From Sedimenticola sp. (GTDB lineage: Bacteria; Pseudomonadota; Gammaproteobacteria; Chromatiales; Chromatiaceae): a DNA stretch of 40,655 nt. This document shows positions 1 to 10,131 of the stretch, in pieces; position 1 is the stretch's first letter; each line of letters begins with the position of its first letter. The DNA is taken from contig JAPHUE010000102.1 in assembly GCA_026196795.1 (NCBI GenBank), forward strand, positions 1-40,655. The letters run 5' to 3'. The notes beneath the pieces were generated by a model. The model was not told the origin of the DNA. It saw nothing but the letters and a program-made list of their open reading frames with translations, and did no database searches. The position numbers and the translations under genes are program-made.

Positions 1-126
1 GTATATTCGGTCACTGGCCCTGTTCCTGATTGGGGTGTATGGGCTCAGTATACCACTCTGATTCTGCATAAGGCAGCTGTCGTGATTAATGGCCCACAGA
101 GTTCATGGGGTGCGAGTAACAGTGTA
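1..126 (+). CDS. C-terminal end of an unknown protein (truncated by window start)
   Basis: Frame 1 is open from base 1 to TGA at 124-126: ...VYSVTGPVPDWGVWAQYTTLILHKAAVVINGPQSSWGASNSV*; short, no family recognised. Confidence 0.4.
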
Positions 127-156
127 TGATTTCCCCATGAACGGTTCGAATAACAA

Positions 157-594
157 GTGGATGATTTGATGAAAGAAAGTGAAAAATTCAAGCTTGGCGA
201 GAGCTTACCTCTGGGTCAGGTGCTGGATGGCCTTCCATTTAACGCAGACGGGTTGATTCCTGCCATTGCCCAGCAGCATGACACTGGTGAGGTGTTGATG
301 ATGGCCTGGATGAACCGGGTCTCATTGGATGAGACGCTGGAGAAGGGGCGTGTCTGCTACTGGTCGCGTTCACGCCAGAAATTATGGCGTAAGGGGGAGT
401 CATCCGGTCAAGTGCAGATTCTAAAGGATATGCGGTTTGATTGTGATGGTGACACCATTCTGCTATTGGTCGACCAGACAGGGCCGGCTTGCCATACGGG
501 ACGTCGTACCTGCTTTTACAATGCCGTACGAGGCGATAAAGTAGAGGTTGTTTCAGAGCCGCTGATTGACCCTGACACCCTTTACGGCAAGTAG
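157..594 (+). CDS. hisI: Phosphoribosyl-AMP cyclohydrolase
   Basis: Motifs VLMMAWMN, CYWSRSRQKLWRKGESSG, DCDGDTILLLVDQTGPACHTGRRTCF typical of HisI; start may be the internal ATG at 169. Confidence 0.95.
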   Translation: MDDLMKESEKFKLGESLPLGQVLDGLPFNADGLIPAIAQQHDTGEVLMMAWMNRVSLDETLEKGRVCYWSRSRQKLWRKGESSGQVQILKDMRFDCDGDTILLLVDQTGPACHTGRRTCFYNAVRGDKVEVVSEPLIDPDTLYGK

Positions 595-612
595 TAGCAA
601 GCGGAGTTTTCT

Positions 613-1392
613 ATGTTGGAAATAACCCCCGTCAAGGCATTCAAAGATAACTTTATCTGGATGTTACACAATCCTGGATCAGGCACAGCTGTGGCGGTAG
701 ATCCGGGTGAAAGTGCGCCTGTTCTTGCCTGGTTAGAGGCAAACGAATTAAAGCTGAGTGCCATACTGATTACCCATAAACACATCGATCACACCGGTGG
801 TGTAATGGATCTCCAGTTTGCCTTCCCAAAGGTTGCTGTTCTGGGCCCGAGTAATGAGGCCATCCGGGGTATCAAAGTTCGACTTAAAGAGGGTGAGCAT
901 CCGACTATTCCCGGCCTCGATGCGGATTTTGAGGTGTTGGAGGTGCCGGGGCATACCGAGGGCCATATCGCCTATTTCGGCGAAGGATCCCTGTTCTGCG
1001 GAGATACACTTTTTTCTGCCGGCTGCGGGGGCATTTTTGGCGGTACCCATGAACAGATGCATGCTTCGCTTCAACGGATAGCCGCGCTCCCTGCTGAGAC
1101 AGAAATCTACTGTGCCCATGAGTACACGCTGGATAATCTGGGGTTTGCCAAATGGGTTGAGCCGGATAGCCCGGCGATTCTACTGCGTGAACAAGAAGCT
1201 CAGGCTCTGCTGGCAAAGGGCGACAATACAGTACCGTCATCCTTGCAGACTGAACTGCAGACCAATCCTTTTTTGCGCGTGGGTCTGCCTTCCGTAAAGG
1301 CGGCGGCCGAAAACTATGTCGGACATTCGCTGTCAGAGGGTGCGGAAGTCTTCACCGCGGTCAGGCGCTGGAAAGATCGGGAATATGACTGA
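613..1392 (+). CDS. gloB: Hydroxyacylglutathione hydrolase (glyoxalase II)
   Basis: Metallo-beta-lactamase motif THKHIDHTGG, GHTEGHIAYF, FCGDTLFSAGCGGIFGGT. Confidence 0.95.
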   Translation: MLEITPVKAFKDNFIWMLHNPGSGTAVAVDPGESAPVLAWLEANELKLSAILITHKHIDHTGGVMDLQFAFPKVAVLGPSNEAIRGIKVRLKEGEHPTIPGLDADFEVLEVPGHTEGHIAYFGEGSLFCGDTLFSAGCGGIFGGTHEQMHASLQRIAALPAETEIYCAHEYTLDNLGFAKWVEPDSPAILLREQEAQALLAKGDNTVPSSLQTELQTNPFLRVGLPSVKAAAENYVGHSLSEGAEVFTAVRRWKDREYD

Positions 1393-1459
1393 TCCCTCCA
1401 CAGCATCCTCGACAGGCTGCTAAACTTCACCAGATAACACGACCAGAGCAGAGACAAAT

Positions 1460-2800
1460 ATGTCCGAACAAATAGTGATCAAAAATGCATCCATGGTAAA
1501 TGACGGCCGGGTGCTTGAGGGCGACCTGCTCATCCGGAATGGTCGGATCGAACAGATTGCAGCTGAAATCAGTACCCCTGAATCTGCCCGGGTACTGGAT
1601 GCGGAGGGTCGAACGCTGATCCCCGGCATGATTGATGATCAGGTGCATTTTCGGGAGCCGGGTGCGACCCATAAGGCAGACATGCAGAGTGAGTCCCGGG
1701 CCGCTGTAGCGGGCGGCATTACCACCTTTATGGATATGCCCAATACCAATCCACTGACCACGAACCGAGCCGCTCTGGAAGATAAGTATCTGATGGCGGA
1801 GGGAAGGTCTTCCGCTAATTATGCTTTCTATCTGGGGGCGACCAACGACAACATAGCAGAAATTGTCGCTCTGGATCCCAAGCAAGCCTGTGGCATAAAA
1901 GTCTTCATGGGGGCCTCGACGGGCAATATGCTGGTTAATAGTGAAGCGGCGCTGGAGGCGATATTCAAGGATGCGCCGATCCTGGTCGCAACGCACTGTG
2001 AAGACACCCCAACAATCCAGCACCTGGAAGAGGTGTACCGGGAGAAATATGGTGAGGATGTGCCGATTGCCTGCCATCCGGAGATTCGGAGTGCAGAGGC
2101 CTGTTATCTCTCGTCATCGATGGCTGTCGGACTGGCCAAGAAGCATGGAACCCGTCTGCATGTGTTGCATCTGACGACGGCCCGGGAAATGGATCTGTTT
2201 GAGTCGGGGCCACTCGATAACAAAATGATTACGGCAGAGGCGTGTGTCCATCATCTCTATTTTGATGATCGTGATTACGAGCATAAAGCGAACTTCATTA
2301 AGTGCAATCCAGCGGTGAAGAGTCAGGCTGATCGTGATGCAATTCGCAAAGCGTTGGCGGAAGACCGCATTGATGTGGTGGCAACCGATCATGCGCCGCA
2401 TACGCTGGAAGAGAAGCTCAATAGTTATTTTAAGGCGCCTGCAGGATTGCCTTTGGTGCAGTGGGCGCTGCCAATGATGTTTGAGCTCTATCACGACCAT
2501 TTAATCAGTTTGGAGCAGTTGGTTGAAAAGACCAGCCATGGACCAGCGCGGCTATTTAATATTGCCGAGCGGGGTTATCTGAGGGAAGGCTATTGGGCTG
2601 ATCTGGCTCTAGTGGATTTGAATAACCCCTACCGTGTGGAGCGTGGTGATGTGCTCTATAAGTGCGGTTGGTCGCCAATGGAGGGTGAGCGTCTGCGGGC
2701 CCGTATTGCGGCTACCTTTGTGAACGGTCAGATTGCTTATCGTGAGGGGCGGGGTGTGAATACCTCTGTTACCGGCCAGCGGTTGGTGTTCAATCGGTAA
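1460..2800 (+). CDS. Dihydroorotase (amidohydrolase superfamily)
   Basis: DDQVHFREPGATHKAD, MDMPNTNP, THCEDTPTI, HVLHLTTA, DVVATDHAPHT motifs. Confidence 0.9.
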   Translation: MSEQIVIKNASMVNDGRVLEGDLLIRNGRIEQIAAEISTPESARVLDAEGRTLIPGMIDDQVHFREPGATHKADMQSESRAAVAGGITTFMDMPNTNPLTTNRAALEDKYLMAEGRSSANYAFYLGATNDNIAEIVALDPKQACGIKVFMGASTGNMLVNSEAALEAIFKDAPILVATHCEDTPTIQHLEEVYREKYGEDVPIACHPEIRSAEACYLSSSMAVGLAKKHGTRLHVLHLTTAREMDLFESGPLDNKMITAEACVHHLYFDDRDYEHKANFIKCNPAVKSQADRDAIRKALAEDRIDVVATDHAPHTLEEKLNSYFKAPAGLPLVQWALPMMFELYHDHLISLEQLVEKTSHGPARLFNIAERGYLREGYWADLALVDLNNPYRVERGDVLYKCGWSPMEGERLRARIAATFVNGQIAYREGRGVNTSVTGQRLVFNR

Positions 2801-2830
2801 TTTGTTGGCCTGATTCTGTGAATTGCAGAG

Positions 2831-3682
2831 TCAGGTTATTCCAATAGCACCTTTGTCTACCCCTTCGTAGGCTTCTACTCTGAAGCTGTCATTGGGGTGC
2901 TCCTGCTTCAGTCTGTTTGCAATGTGCTGGGCCAGATTCTCCACGGTAGTATCCGACTCAATCAAATAGCTGCAACGGGTAGGGATTTCCAATTTAAACA
3001 GCCCTTGATTGGCTGTATAGCCGAACCGCAGGCATGCATTGCCATTCTCCTGGAAGGCCTCCTGCAGGTCGCTCTGGGTGCCTATGTAGATATCTTCCCA
3101 GCGTTTTGCCCAATCCGCTTCAAGCGTCTGATCGCGATTGTCGTTTCGATAGATTGTTATACGTGAGCGGTGCCCATGGGCAATACGTTGGCAGTTTCCT
3201 GCGTGATGTTTCAGTCCGTGACTGTAACGGTACCAGGCTCCGGTGATCGGTTCAGGGTAGAGCCTGATACGTACCGACTGAACATTGTCAGGAAGGAGCG
3301 TTTGAAGTTTCTCACTGATAGCACTACAGAGCGCCGCTTCGTTGATTTGGGCTGTATTGATCAGGCAGATTGCACTATAGGGACTACTGTGTCGGATCAG
3401 TTCGCCTGAATCCATTTGGAAGTGTATGTCGCAGCGGTGTTCCAGTTGTTGGATCTGGCAGTTTGGGTGCTGCGCAGGAACCAACAGGCAATGATCAAAC
3501 TCCTGGTCGATAATCCGCTTGACCTGTTTTTTGACATCGCCGAAATCGAGCACCATACCCTGGTGATCCAGTGAGCCATCCAGCTCTATGTCGACCTGCC
3601 AGCTCTCACCTAAGAGCCCTTTAGTGGGGTCGAGGTAAGAGAAGTCAATCACGGTTAGCCGATTTACAAAGAGAGTGGTCAT
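2831..3682 (-). CDS. Tandem 6-carboxytetrahydropterin synthase (QueD/PTPS)-like protein
   Basis: N-terminal half contains GMVLDFGDVKKQV...EFDHCLL; C-terminal half contains NCQRIAHGH and TVENLAQHIANRL...RVEAYEG. Confidence 0.8.
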   Translation of the reverse strand: MTTLFVNRLTVIDFSYLDPTKGLLGESWQVDIELDGSLDHQGMVLDFGDVKKQVKRIIDQEFDHCLLVPAQHPNCQIQQLEHRCDIHFQMDSGELIRHSSPYSAICLINTAQINEAALCSAISEKLQTLLPDNVQSVRIRLYPEPITGAWYRYSHGLKHHAGNCQRIAHGHRSRITIYRNDNRDQTLEADWAKRWEDIYIGTQSDLQEAFQENGNACLRFGYTANQGLFKLEIPTRCSYLIESDTTVENLAQHIANRLKQEHPNDSFRVEAYEGVDKGAIGIT

Positions 3683-3720
3683 GGCGCTTATCAGTTCAGC
3701 ATTTAAAGCTCGGCATCTTT

Positions 3721-3749
3721 ACAGGGTTGCCTGATTAGCGCAACCCTGT
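3721..3749. terminator. Inverted repeat (10-bp perfect stem) between MCP gene and QueD-like gene; candidate terminator
   Basis: ACAGGGTTGC CTGATTAGC GCAACCCTGT; no clear T-run on either side. Confidence 0.4.
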
Positions 3750-3775
3750 GTGAACTATTGGATCACTCCGGTGAT

Positions 3776-5899
3776 TCAGACCGCCTTTTTCAACTCATTT
3801 GTTTCAATGGTTTGATCAACACTTTTTTCTTCTCCAGCAGGGGGCGTGTCGTTATATGGGGTAGTCCGTGTTGTCTCATCAGAAGAGAGTTTGAATTGGC
3901 GTACAACCTGCTGTAGCTCTGCTGCAAGATGCCCCAGGTGTTTGGTTGTAGCCATCGAGCTCTGTGACAGTGAGGCGGCATCCTTGCTCTCCTGACTGAT
4001 TGAGACAATAGAGCGATTGATCTCCTCAGATACTTCGCTCTGCTGTTCTGATGCAAGGGCGATCTGCCGGTTCATGGCATTGATGGTGTCAATGGCACTG
4101 GTAATTGCTTCCAATGAGTCACGGGCGCTGTTGGCCTGTTTTACATTCTCTTCCGCTGTACCGCAGCCACTTTCAATAGCCTTGACGGCCTGGTGAGTGT
4201 TGGTTTGCAGGTTGCGGATCATCTCCTCAATTTCTCCTGCGGACTCCTGGGTACGGGTGGCCAGATTACGAACCTCATCGGCCACAACTGCAAAGCCACG
4301 ACCCTGTTCGCCTGCACGGGCGGCTTCGATAGCGGCGTTCAATGCCAGCAGGTTGGTCTGTTCTGCAATGCCCTTGATCACATCCAGAACACTGCCAATA
4401 CCGGCACTGTTCTTTTCAACTTGCCCGATAATTCCGGCGGCAGCACTGATTTCAGCCTGCAGTGCCTGGATCGAACGCGCCGTATCTTCGACTGTTTTAT
4501 GGCCTGCAGCGGCCTCTTCAGTTGCAGAGCGGGAGGCTTCTGAGGCACTGGATGCATTATTGGCAACTTCAGTGATGGTGGCTGACATCTGGGTGATAGC
4601 GGTGGCAACTTGTTGTGTCTCTTGTTCCTGTTTTAGGACTTTTTGGGAGATGATGTTGGTGCTATCGGTGGTTTCAGCGACCGCCGTGATCACCTCTTCA
4701 GTCGCTTTTGCCGTGTGCTGTACCAAAGCCTGAATCTTGTCGATAAAGGTGTTGAAGGCTTGTGCCAAATGTCCAATCTCATCTTGGGTGTGGCTATCCA
4801 GACGGCGAGTCAGGTCGCCTTCTCCGTGGGCAATATCATCCAGCGCATCAACTACTTCCTTAAGTGGTTTTGTGATGGCGCGTCCGATCAGCCAGGCCAT
4901 AAACAGGCCGATCAGTAGGCCGCTGACCAGAAGTGCTGATACCATACCGGTGGTCTGGGTGGTTTCATCAACCAGGGTTGTGTTGGTCTGTGCGATAGCT
5001 TGGGACTGACGTTCTTCCAGTGTATTGAGCTTGTTGTCAATCTGTTGAAACAGCGGGGTAGCTTCACTTCGCACCAGCCAGGCGTCAGTTTGCCACTGGT
5101 CGCCACCATGGATCGCCGTCATCTTGACGATATTGGCTTTGTAGGTGGCTAGCATGCCCTTGAACTGTTCCAGGGAGTCGGCTTGATCCAAGGTCAGTTC
5201 ATCTTCAAATTCAGCAATTTTTTCGAGCAGTTGTTCCGTTTGTTCAACATAAAGTTTCAGGTCGGTAGTGACTGCATCAGAGCGGAAGGCCAGATAGCCC
5301 CGGATGCTATTCATCACGTTACTCCAGGCATAACGCAAGTCAGAGAACAGGATCAGCATCTCACGCCGTTCCTCGCTGACATCCTCCTCTGTTTCGGAGG
5401 AGATCATCTGTGAGGTGAATTGAACCATGACCCGACTCATGGGGTTCAGATCGGCGTTGGCGTAGGCAATACCCGGGAAATTTTTCTCATAACTGGTGGC
5501 GGTATCCAGAAGTTTGTCTCCAAGGAGACGAAACTTTACAAGATCGCCGGCGAGTCCTTCGACCAGTTCCGCTGACTGCTTGTCTGATTCTACGGCCTTG
5601 AGGCTCTTGAGCTTGGTGACCAATGCCTCTGACTGTTTCAGCCCCTGCAGGAAGCCTTCACGGTGAGTCTCTTCCTTGGTGGAGAGGAAAAAGCCCAGCG
5701 CACTGGCGGTTTGGTGGACATTGGCTGCGAGCTCTTTTGAGAGTAGTGCTGTGGGTTGGCGAACCTGAACCATCTCCACTACAGACTGTTCTACGCTTGC
5801 CAGGCTCTTCAGCGTCAGGATTGAAATGGCCGCCATGATAATCAGAACAACGGCAAAGCCGATCCAGACCTTATAGCCGATCTTCAGAGAACTGAACAT
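3776..5899 (-). CDS. Methyl-accepting chemotaxis protein (HAMP + MCP signalling domain)
   Basis: N-terminal TM, HAMP ([26 protein letters not shown]), signalling hairpin [40 protein letters not shown]. Confidence 0.95.
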   Translation of the reverse strand: MFSSLKIGYKVWIGFAVVLIIMAAISILTLKSLASVEQSVVEMVQVRQPTALLSKELAANVHQTASALGFFLSTKEETHREGFLQGLKQSEALVTKLKSLKAVESDKQSAELVEGLAGDLVKFRLLGDKLLDTATSYEKNFPGIAYANADLNPMSRVMVQFTSQMISSETEEDVSEERREMLILFSDLRYAWSNVMNSIRGYLAFRSDAVTTDLKLYVEQTEQLLEKIAEFEDELTLDQADSLEQFKGMLATYKANIVKMTAIHGGDQWQTDAWLVRSEATPLFQQIDNKLNTLEERQSQAIAQTNTTLVDETTQTTGMVSALLVSGLLIGLFMAWLIGRAITKPLKEVVDALDDIAHGEGDLTRRLDSHTQDEIGHLAQAFNTFIDKIQALVQHTAKATEEVITAVAETTDSTNIISQKVLKQEQETQQVATAITQMSATITEVANNASSASEASRSATEEAAAGHKTVEDTARSIQALQAEISAAAGIIGQVEKNSAGIGSVLDVIKGIAEQTNLLALNAAIEAARAGEQGRGFAVVADEVRNLATRTQESAGEIEEMIRNLQTNTHQAVKAIESGCGTAEENVKQANSARDSLEAITSAIDTINAMNRQIALASEQQSEVSEEINRSIVSISQESKDAASLSQSSMATTKHLGHLAAELQQVVRQFKLSSDETTRTTPYNDTPPAGEEKSVDQTIETNELKKAV

Positions 5900-6055
5900 G
5901 TATTAACCTCCATAGATTGGATCATCATGATCCTTTTTTTGGCCCAGCTATGAGCTGGATCTCTTTATATGGGCTGGTTAACGGCTAGGCAGAGGGAATC
6001 TTTAGACCCTTATGAAATTTGGGGTATTTTTGTGTGGTGTTTTTCTCTTGGGTGA

Positions 6056-6131
6056 TGGAGCCACCCGCCGGAATCGAACCGGCGGCCTCATCATTACGAG
6101 TGATGCGCTCTACCAACTGAGCTAGGGTGGC
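6056..6131 (-). tRNA. tRNA-Thr (anticodon CGT), 3' CCA encoded
   Basis: Reverse strand GCCACCCTAGCTCAGTTGGTAGAGCGCATCACTCGTAATGATGAGGCCGCCGGTTCGATTCCGGCGGGTGGCTCCA folds as a 76-nt cloverleaf; anticodon loop CTCGTAA. Confidence 0.95.
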
Positions 6132-6239
6132 GTATTGCAGTTTCCGAGATGATTCCCTTTAGCTGTAATCCGAGGGAACGGGAGTATAAATAAATGTTGT
6201 GCTCCATACAACCGATAAGTGGCTGGAAAATAGGCGGTT

Positions 6240-6677
6240 TCAGCTATTTTTCTTATTACGGACCTGGATCACTACTTCCATATTGCTTATTTCGCAGTCA
6301 GCAGGAGGCTCGGCATTCAGGTCAATATGAATCGCTTCGACTGCTATATCGGTAATCTCCTGGGTATCCAGGTTGTAAAAGTGATGATGTGGATGGGTGC
6401 TGGAGTCATAAAATGCCCGGTCCTGATTAACAAATAACTCCCTAATGATGCCCTTGCTCGCAAACAGGCCCAGCGTGTTGTAGACAGTCGCCTTGGATAC
6501 CGGCCGGCCGTTTGTATTGGCCATTGCCAGGATTTGATCGGCAGAAAGATGCTGCGGACGCTCAAGGATAGTCGAGGCAATTTTGATCCGCTGCATGGTC
6601 GGGCTGATGCCATGACTGCGGAGCAGGCGGATGAATTTTCTACGTTGTTCAGCTGGCTTATTATCGTTCGTTTTCAT
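6240..6677 (-). CDS. Fur-family transcriptional regulator (Fur/PerR/Irr-like)
   Basis: SPTMQRIKIASTILERPQHLSADQILA...VSKATVYNTLGLFASKGII...HPHHHFYNLDTQEI; Met at 6677 preferred over the longer ORF to 6806. Confidence 0.88.
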   Translation of the reverse strand: MKTNDNKPAEQRRKFIRLLRSHGISPTMQRIKIASTILERPQHLSADQILAMANTNGRPVSKATVYNTLGLFASKGIIRELFVNQDRAFYDSSTHPHHHFYNLDTQEITDIAVEAIHIDLNAEPPADCEISNMEVVIQVRNKKNS

Positions 6678-6894
6678 AATGATTAGATTATAGGCGGATC
6701 GGTATTTAACGTCCAAGTTAAGTGTACGGTATTGTATTTGTCTTAAAGTGTCATATTGTGCTGCCGATAGGGTTGCCATGCGCTGCGATCTACTACAGTT
6801 GAACATAGAAATTTGGTTGTGGCGAGGTGGAATAATCCGACTATCAGTATAATTATGCCGTTAGTCATTAAATCGGTAGGGTACAGGAATTTAG

Positions 6895-7464
6895 ATGTCT
6901 ACTATAGAGACTATGAGAAAAGGAACAGGATTTACTCTGGTGGAATTGATGATCACAGTTGCTGTGGCAGCGATCTTGCTGACTGTAGCTGTGCCGTCAA
7001 TGCGCACCATTATTCTTAATAATCGAGTGACATCACAATCAAATGATTTTCTGAGTGCGCTGGTGGTTGCCCGAAGTGAGGCGATAAAGCGCAACAGGTC
7101 AGTGCTGGTGACGTCTAAAGATACATCTGATGCAACAAACGAATGGGGAAAGGGTGGCTGGAGAATTTGGGTTGATGACAATAGTAATGGCACCTTTGAT
7201 GCTGCTTCCGATACCCTTATACGTCAAGCGCCGGAAGTTAGTAGTACCTTTGTTATTGATGCTGAGGTAAATGACATAACAGAACTCAGTTATCAGGCTA
7301 ACGGCTTTTCGTCGGCTACTGATACTTTTGCCATTAAGCTTGCCACGGGTTGCCCCGGAACTACTGATAAGACCATTAAGGGCCAAAAGATCAATATTTC
7401 TTCAACAGGACGTGCATCATCCACGACTTGTTCTTGTGACTCAGCGGCAAGTAATGCCTGCTAA
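6895..7464 (+). CDS. GspH/FimT-family type IV pilus minor pilin
   Basis: Prepilin cleavage motif KGTGFTLVELMITVAVAAILLTVAVPSM; first gene of pilus locus. Confidence 0.9.
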   Translation: MSTIETMRKGTGFTLVELMITVAVAAILLTVAVPSMRTIILNNRVTSQSNDFLSALVVARSEAIKRNRSVLVTSKDTSDATNEWGKGGWRIWVDDNSNGTFDAASDTLIRQAPEVSSTFVIDAEVNDITELSYQANGFSSATDTFAIKLATGCPGTTDKTIKGQKINISSTGRASSTTCSCDSAASNAC

Positions 7465-7473
7465 GGATTCCCT

Positions 7474-7959
7474 ATGTTGTTAGCTTCAACGCAAAGAATA
7501 ATAAAAAGGCAGTCGGGAATGACACTTCTGGAAGTGTTGATTGCGCTGTTGGTTATATCCGTGGGTCTGCTCGGGATGGCTGGGCTACAGGTGGCCGGCA
7601 TTAAGATGACCAATGATGCCTATTATCGTTCTCAGGCAACCTGGTTGGCCTACGACGTCTATGACCGTATGCGTGCAAATCTTGACCAGGCCGCTAATAC
7701 CAATAATTACAGAATATCACTGACTGACAGTGCGCCCACGGCAAGTAACTGTGCCACTACCTCATGCACAGCCGCACAGATGGTGGATTATGATTTGGCG
7801 GCTTGGAAAAATACGCTGGCTGCCAAGCTCCCGCAGGGCAATGGTGAGATTCTTTATCAGGATACAGCCAGTGGACGAACCTATACGGTTGCAGTTCAGT
7901 GGGATGATAGTCGTGGTGAAGCCGCACTCAAAAAACTATTGATCAAAACAGGGCTGTGA
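7474..7959 (+). CDS. pilV: Type IV pilus modification/minor pilin PilV
   Basis: RQSGMTLLEVLIALLVISVGLLGMAGLQ; locus order. Confidence 0.9.
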   Translation: MLLASTQRIIKRQSGMTLLEVLIALLVISVGLLGMAGLQVAGIKMTNDAYYRSQATWLAYDVYDRMRANLDQAANTNNYRISLTDSAPTASNCATTSCTAAQMVDYDLAAWKNTLAAKLPQGNGEILYQDTASGRTYTVAVQWDDSRGEAALKKLLIKTGL

Positions 7960-9056
7960 TGATGGCTACTCTTCTACGCACAAAAGCTACCGGATTTGGC
8001 CTTGTTGAGTTAATGATTGCCATGGTCATTGGTCTTTTTCTGATTGGTGGCGTCATTCAAATTTATGCCACTTCCTCAGCTGATCGACGAGTGACCGAAG
8101 GTTTATCGCGGATGCAGGAAAATGGTCGGTTCGCTAATGAGTTTTTATCTCGTGATATTCGTATGGCCGGCTTTACTAATTGCTATCAGGCCCGGACGGC
8201 AAATTCAATTAATATTGTTACTGGATCAAACGCCTATGCTCACGATTTCAGCATGATGGTTAACGGCTATGAGGGTGGTGTCAGCACATTTCCATCAGCG
8301 ATAGCCGCATTGGCAGGTACGGATGCGATTGTAGTCAAACGAGGGGACGATTCTGATGACTATTTTGTCGATAACCATAACCCGACCTCTGCGACAATTC
8401 ATTTGGTACAGAACCATGACTTAAAAAAAGGCGAGATCCTTATGATTGCCGATTGCAATAAAGGTCAAGTGGGGATTTTTCAGCAGTCCAATGTCAATAA
8501 TAATAATGTTGTTTCTGTTGTCGTTCATAATACGGGTGGGAGTACCACGCCGGGCAATTGTACAAAAAAATTGTGGGGCTCGGGGACTTGTCCAGCTGCA
8601 GGTACAACCATCACTACCGGTACATATGGTCCTGAATCAAGAATTATGCGTATGGTATCGAACGCTTACTACATCGCAAACAATGCTGCAGGTGTGCCCA
8701 GTCTATATCGCAAAGGTTTAACGGATGCGGGTGTCATTAGTTCTGCACAGGAGCTTGTTGAGGGTGTAGAAAATATGCAGATTGAATACGGTGTTGATAC
8801 AGATGCAACAGCCGATGGAGTTGCCAATCAGTACCTCAAGGCCAATGCCGTTACCACTGCGCAATGGCAGGATGGCCGTGTGGCCAGTGTACGGCTTAAA
8901 TTGTTGCTACGTAGTATTGAGCAGTCTGCCGCCAAGCCCCAGCAGTATAGCTATGATGGCCAGGTCTACGATGGAGGCACTAATCCTTTGCCGACGGATC
9001 GATATCTACGCCGGGAGTTTACAACGACAGTCAAACTCAGGAATCTGGGCTTATGA
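7956..9056 (+). CDS. pilW: Type IV pilus assembly minor pilin PilW
   Basis: TGFGLVELMIAMVIGLFLIGGVIQIY...RMQENGRFANEFLSRDIRMAGF; ATGA overlap with pilV. Confidence 0.9.
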   Translation: MMMATLLRTKATGFGLVELMIAMVIGLFLIGGVIQIYATSSADRRVTEGLSRMQENGRFANEFLSRDIRMAGFTNCYQARTANSINIVTGSNAYAHDFSMMVNGYEGGVSTFPSAIAALAGTDAIVVKRGDDSDDYFVDNHNPTSATIHLVQNHDLKKGEILMIADCNKGQVGIFQQSNVNNNNVVSVVVHNTGGSTTPGNCTKKLWGSGTCPAAGTTITTGTYGPESRIMRMVSNAYYIANNAAGVPSLYRKGLTDAGVISSAQELVEGVENMQIEYGVDTDATADGVANQYLKANAVTTAQWQDGRVASVRLKLLLRSIEQSAAKPQQYSYDGQVYDGGTNPLPTDRYLRREFTTTVKLRNLGL

Positions 9057-9730
9057 GTATTTATGTGAAAACTGAGATATTGAAGTCAGCCGCAGTTTCT
9101 TTGCAAAGGATGAATCGCCAGTCAGGTGCGGCGCTGATTATGAGTCTGTTGCTGCTGACGGTGATGACATTGATCAGCGTGACTTCTATGCAGAGTACGC
9201 TACTTGAAGAGAAAATGGCCGGTAATACCCGGGATCGTCAGTTGAGTTTCCAGGCGGCAGAGGCGGCCATTCATTCTGGCGAAGAGTTTTTGCAGGCTAA
9301 TACATTTGATTCAGCCAATTATACAGATGCCTGTTCAAATGGACTCTGCACGCGCCGAGAGGATGATGCAACCTATGTGAGAAGTGCCGCACCGGGTAAT
9401 ACAGGTTGGGTCGATCCAAGGTGGGATCTCAGTGGTTCATTGAATGTTTGGGCTGATGGCAGTGGAAAGTATCGCGAATACGGCATTGTTTTAGCGGGAA
9501 CCTATAAAAAACCCCGCTATATTATTGAGTTTGCGGGTTATATACCTGCTGATATTGCCACGAACCCATCTCCAGCCTCAACCCCACCCACTTGGTATCC
9601 AGCCTATATAGCGCCTACTGCTGGATGGCAGGCTGAATGGGCCGAGTTGTACAGGATTACAGCATTGGGCTTTGGTGGTTCACCTAATGCAAGATCCATG
9701 GTTCAGACCATGTATTCGAAATCACTATGA
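9053..9730 (+). CDS. pilX: Type IV pilus assembly protein PilX
   Basis: RQSGAALIMSLLLLTVMTLISVTSMQSTLLEEKMAGNTRDRQLSFQAAEAAIHSGEEFL; ATGA overlap with pilW. Confidence 0.88.
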   Translation: MSIYVKTEILKSAAVSLQRMNRQSGAALIMSLLLLTVMTLISVTSMQSTLLEEKMAGNTRDRQLSFQAAEAAIHSGEEFLQANTFDSANYTDACSNGLCTRREDDATYVRSAAPGNTGWVDPRWDLSGSLNVWADGSGKYREYGIVLAGTYKKPRYIIEFAGYIPADIATNPSPASTPPTWYPAYIAPTAGWQAEWAELYRITALGFGGSPNARSMVQTMYSKSL

Positions 9731-9743
9731 TGCGAGGTTAAAG

Positions 9744-10073
9744 ATGAAGTTAAAAATGAAACTCAAAGTGGCTCTCTTTGCCTTGATATGCACTGGACTG
9801 TTCTCAGGATTGGTACAAGCTCGCACAGTTCTTTCTGGTGCGTCAACAGGTGCAACAGCTGAGGGTGTAAGTTATCTGAATGGGTCATTTAAGGATTGGG
9901 AAAATAATACAACCTTAGTTACCTCTGTGGGTGTCTACAAGATTGATCTCAGTGTCTGGCTTCTCGATAAGCTGGGTACACGAGCAGGTCGAAGAGATAC
10001 GCCGGATGGCAGTCCAATCAATGTGCAGCTGAAATTTTTAAATGGAAAACTTCAGCAAGTCGTTATTTACTAA
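9744..10073 (+). CDS. Small exported hypothetical protein in pilus locus
   Basis: Signal-peptide-like MKLKMKLKVALFALICTGLFSGLVQA; lies between pilX and pilY1; ATG at 9744 preferred over the longer ORF from 9672. Confidence 0.65.
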   Translation: MKLKMKLKVALFALICTGLFSGLVQARTVLSGASTGATAEGVSYLNGSFKDWENNTTLVTSVGVYKIDLSVWLLDKLGTRAGRRDTPDGSPINVQLKFLNGKLQQVVIY

Positions 10074-10131
10074 ATAGTTTATGGAATTCTCAGCTTAAAC
10101 CTTGGGTTTATGCATAGAGAGGAGCGTTAGC

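Noticed and set aside
1427-2500. Minus-strand ORFs (216 aa and 128 aa) opposite the dihydroorotase gene
   Set aside because: Antisense shadows of a clear amidohydrolase gene.
4193-4733. Two + strand ORFs inside the MCP gene
   Set aside because: Antisense to the highly conserved MCP signalling domain; composition is a shadow of that frame.
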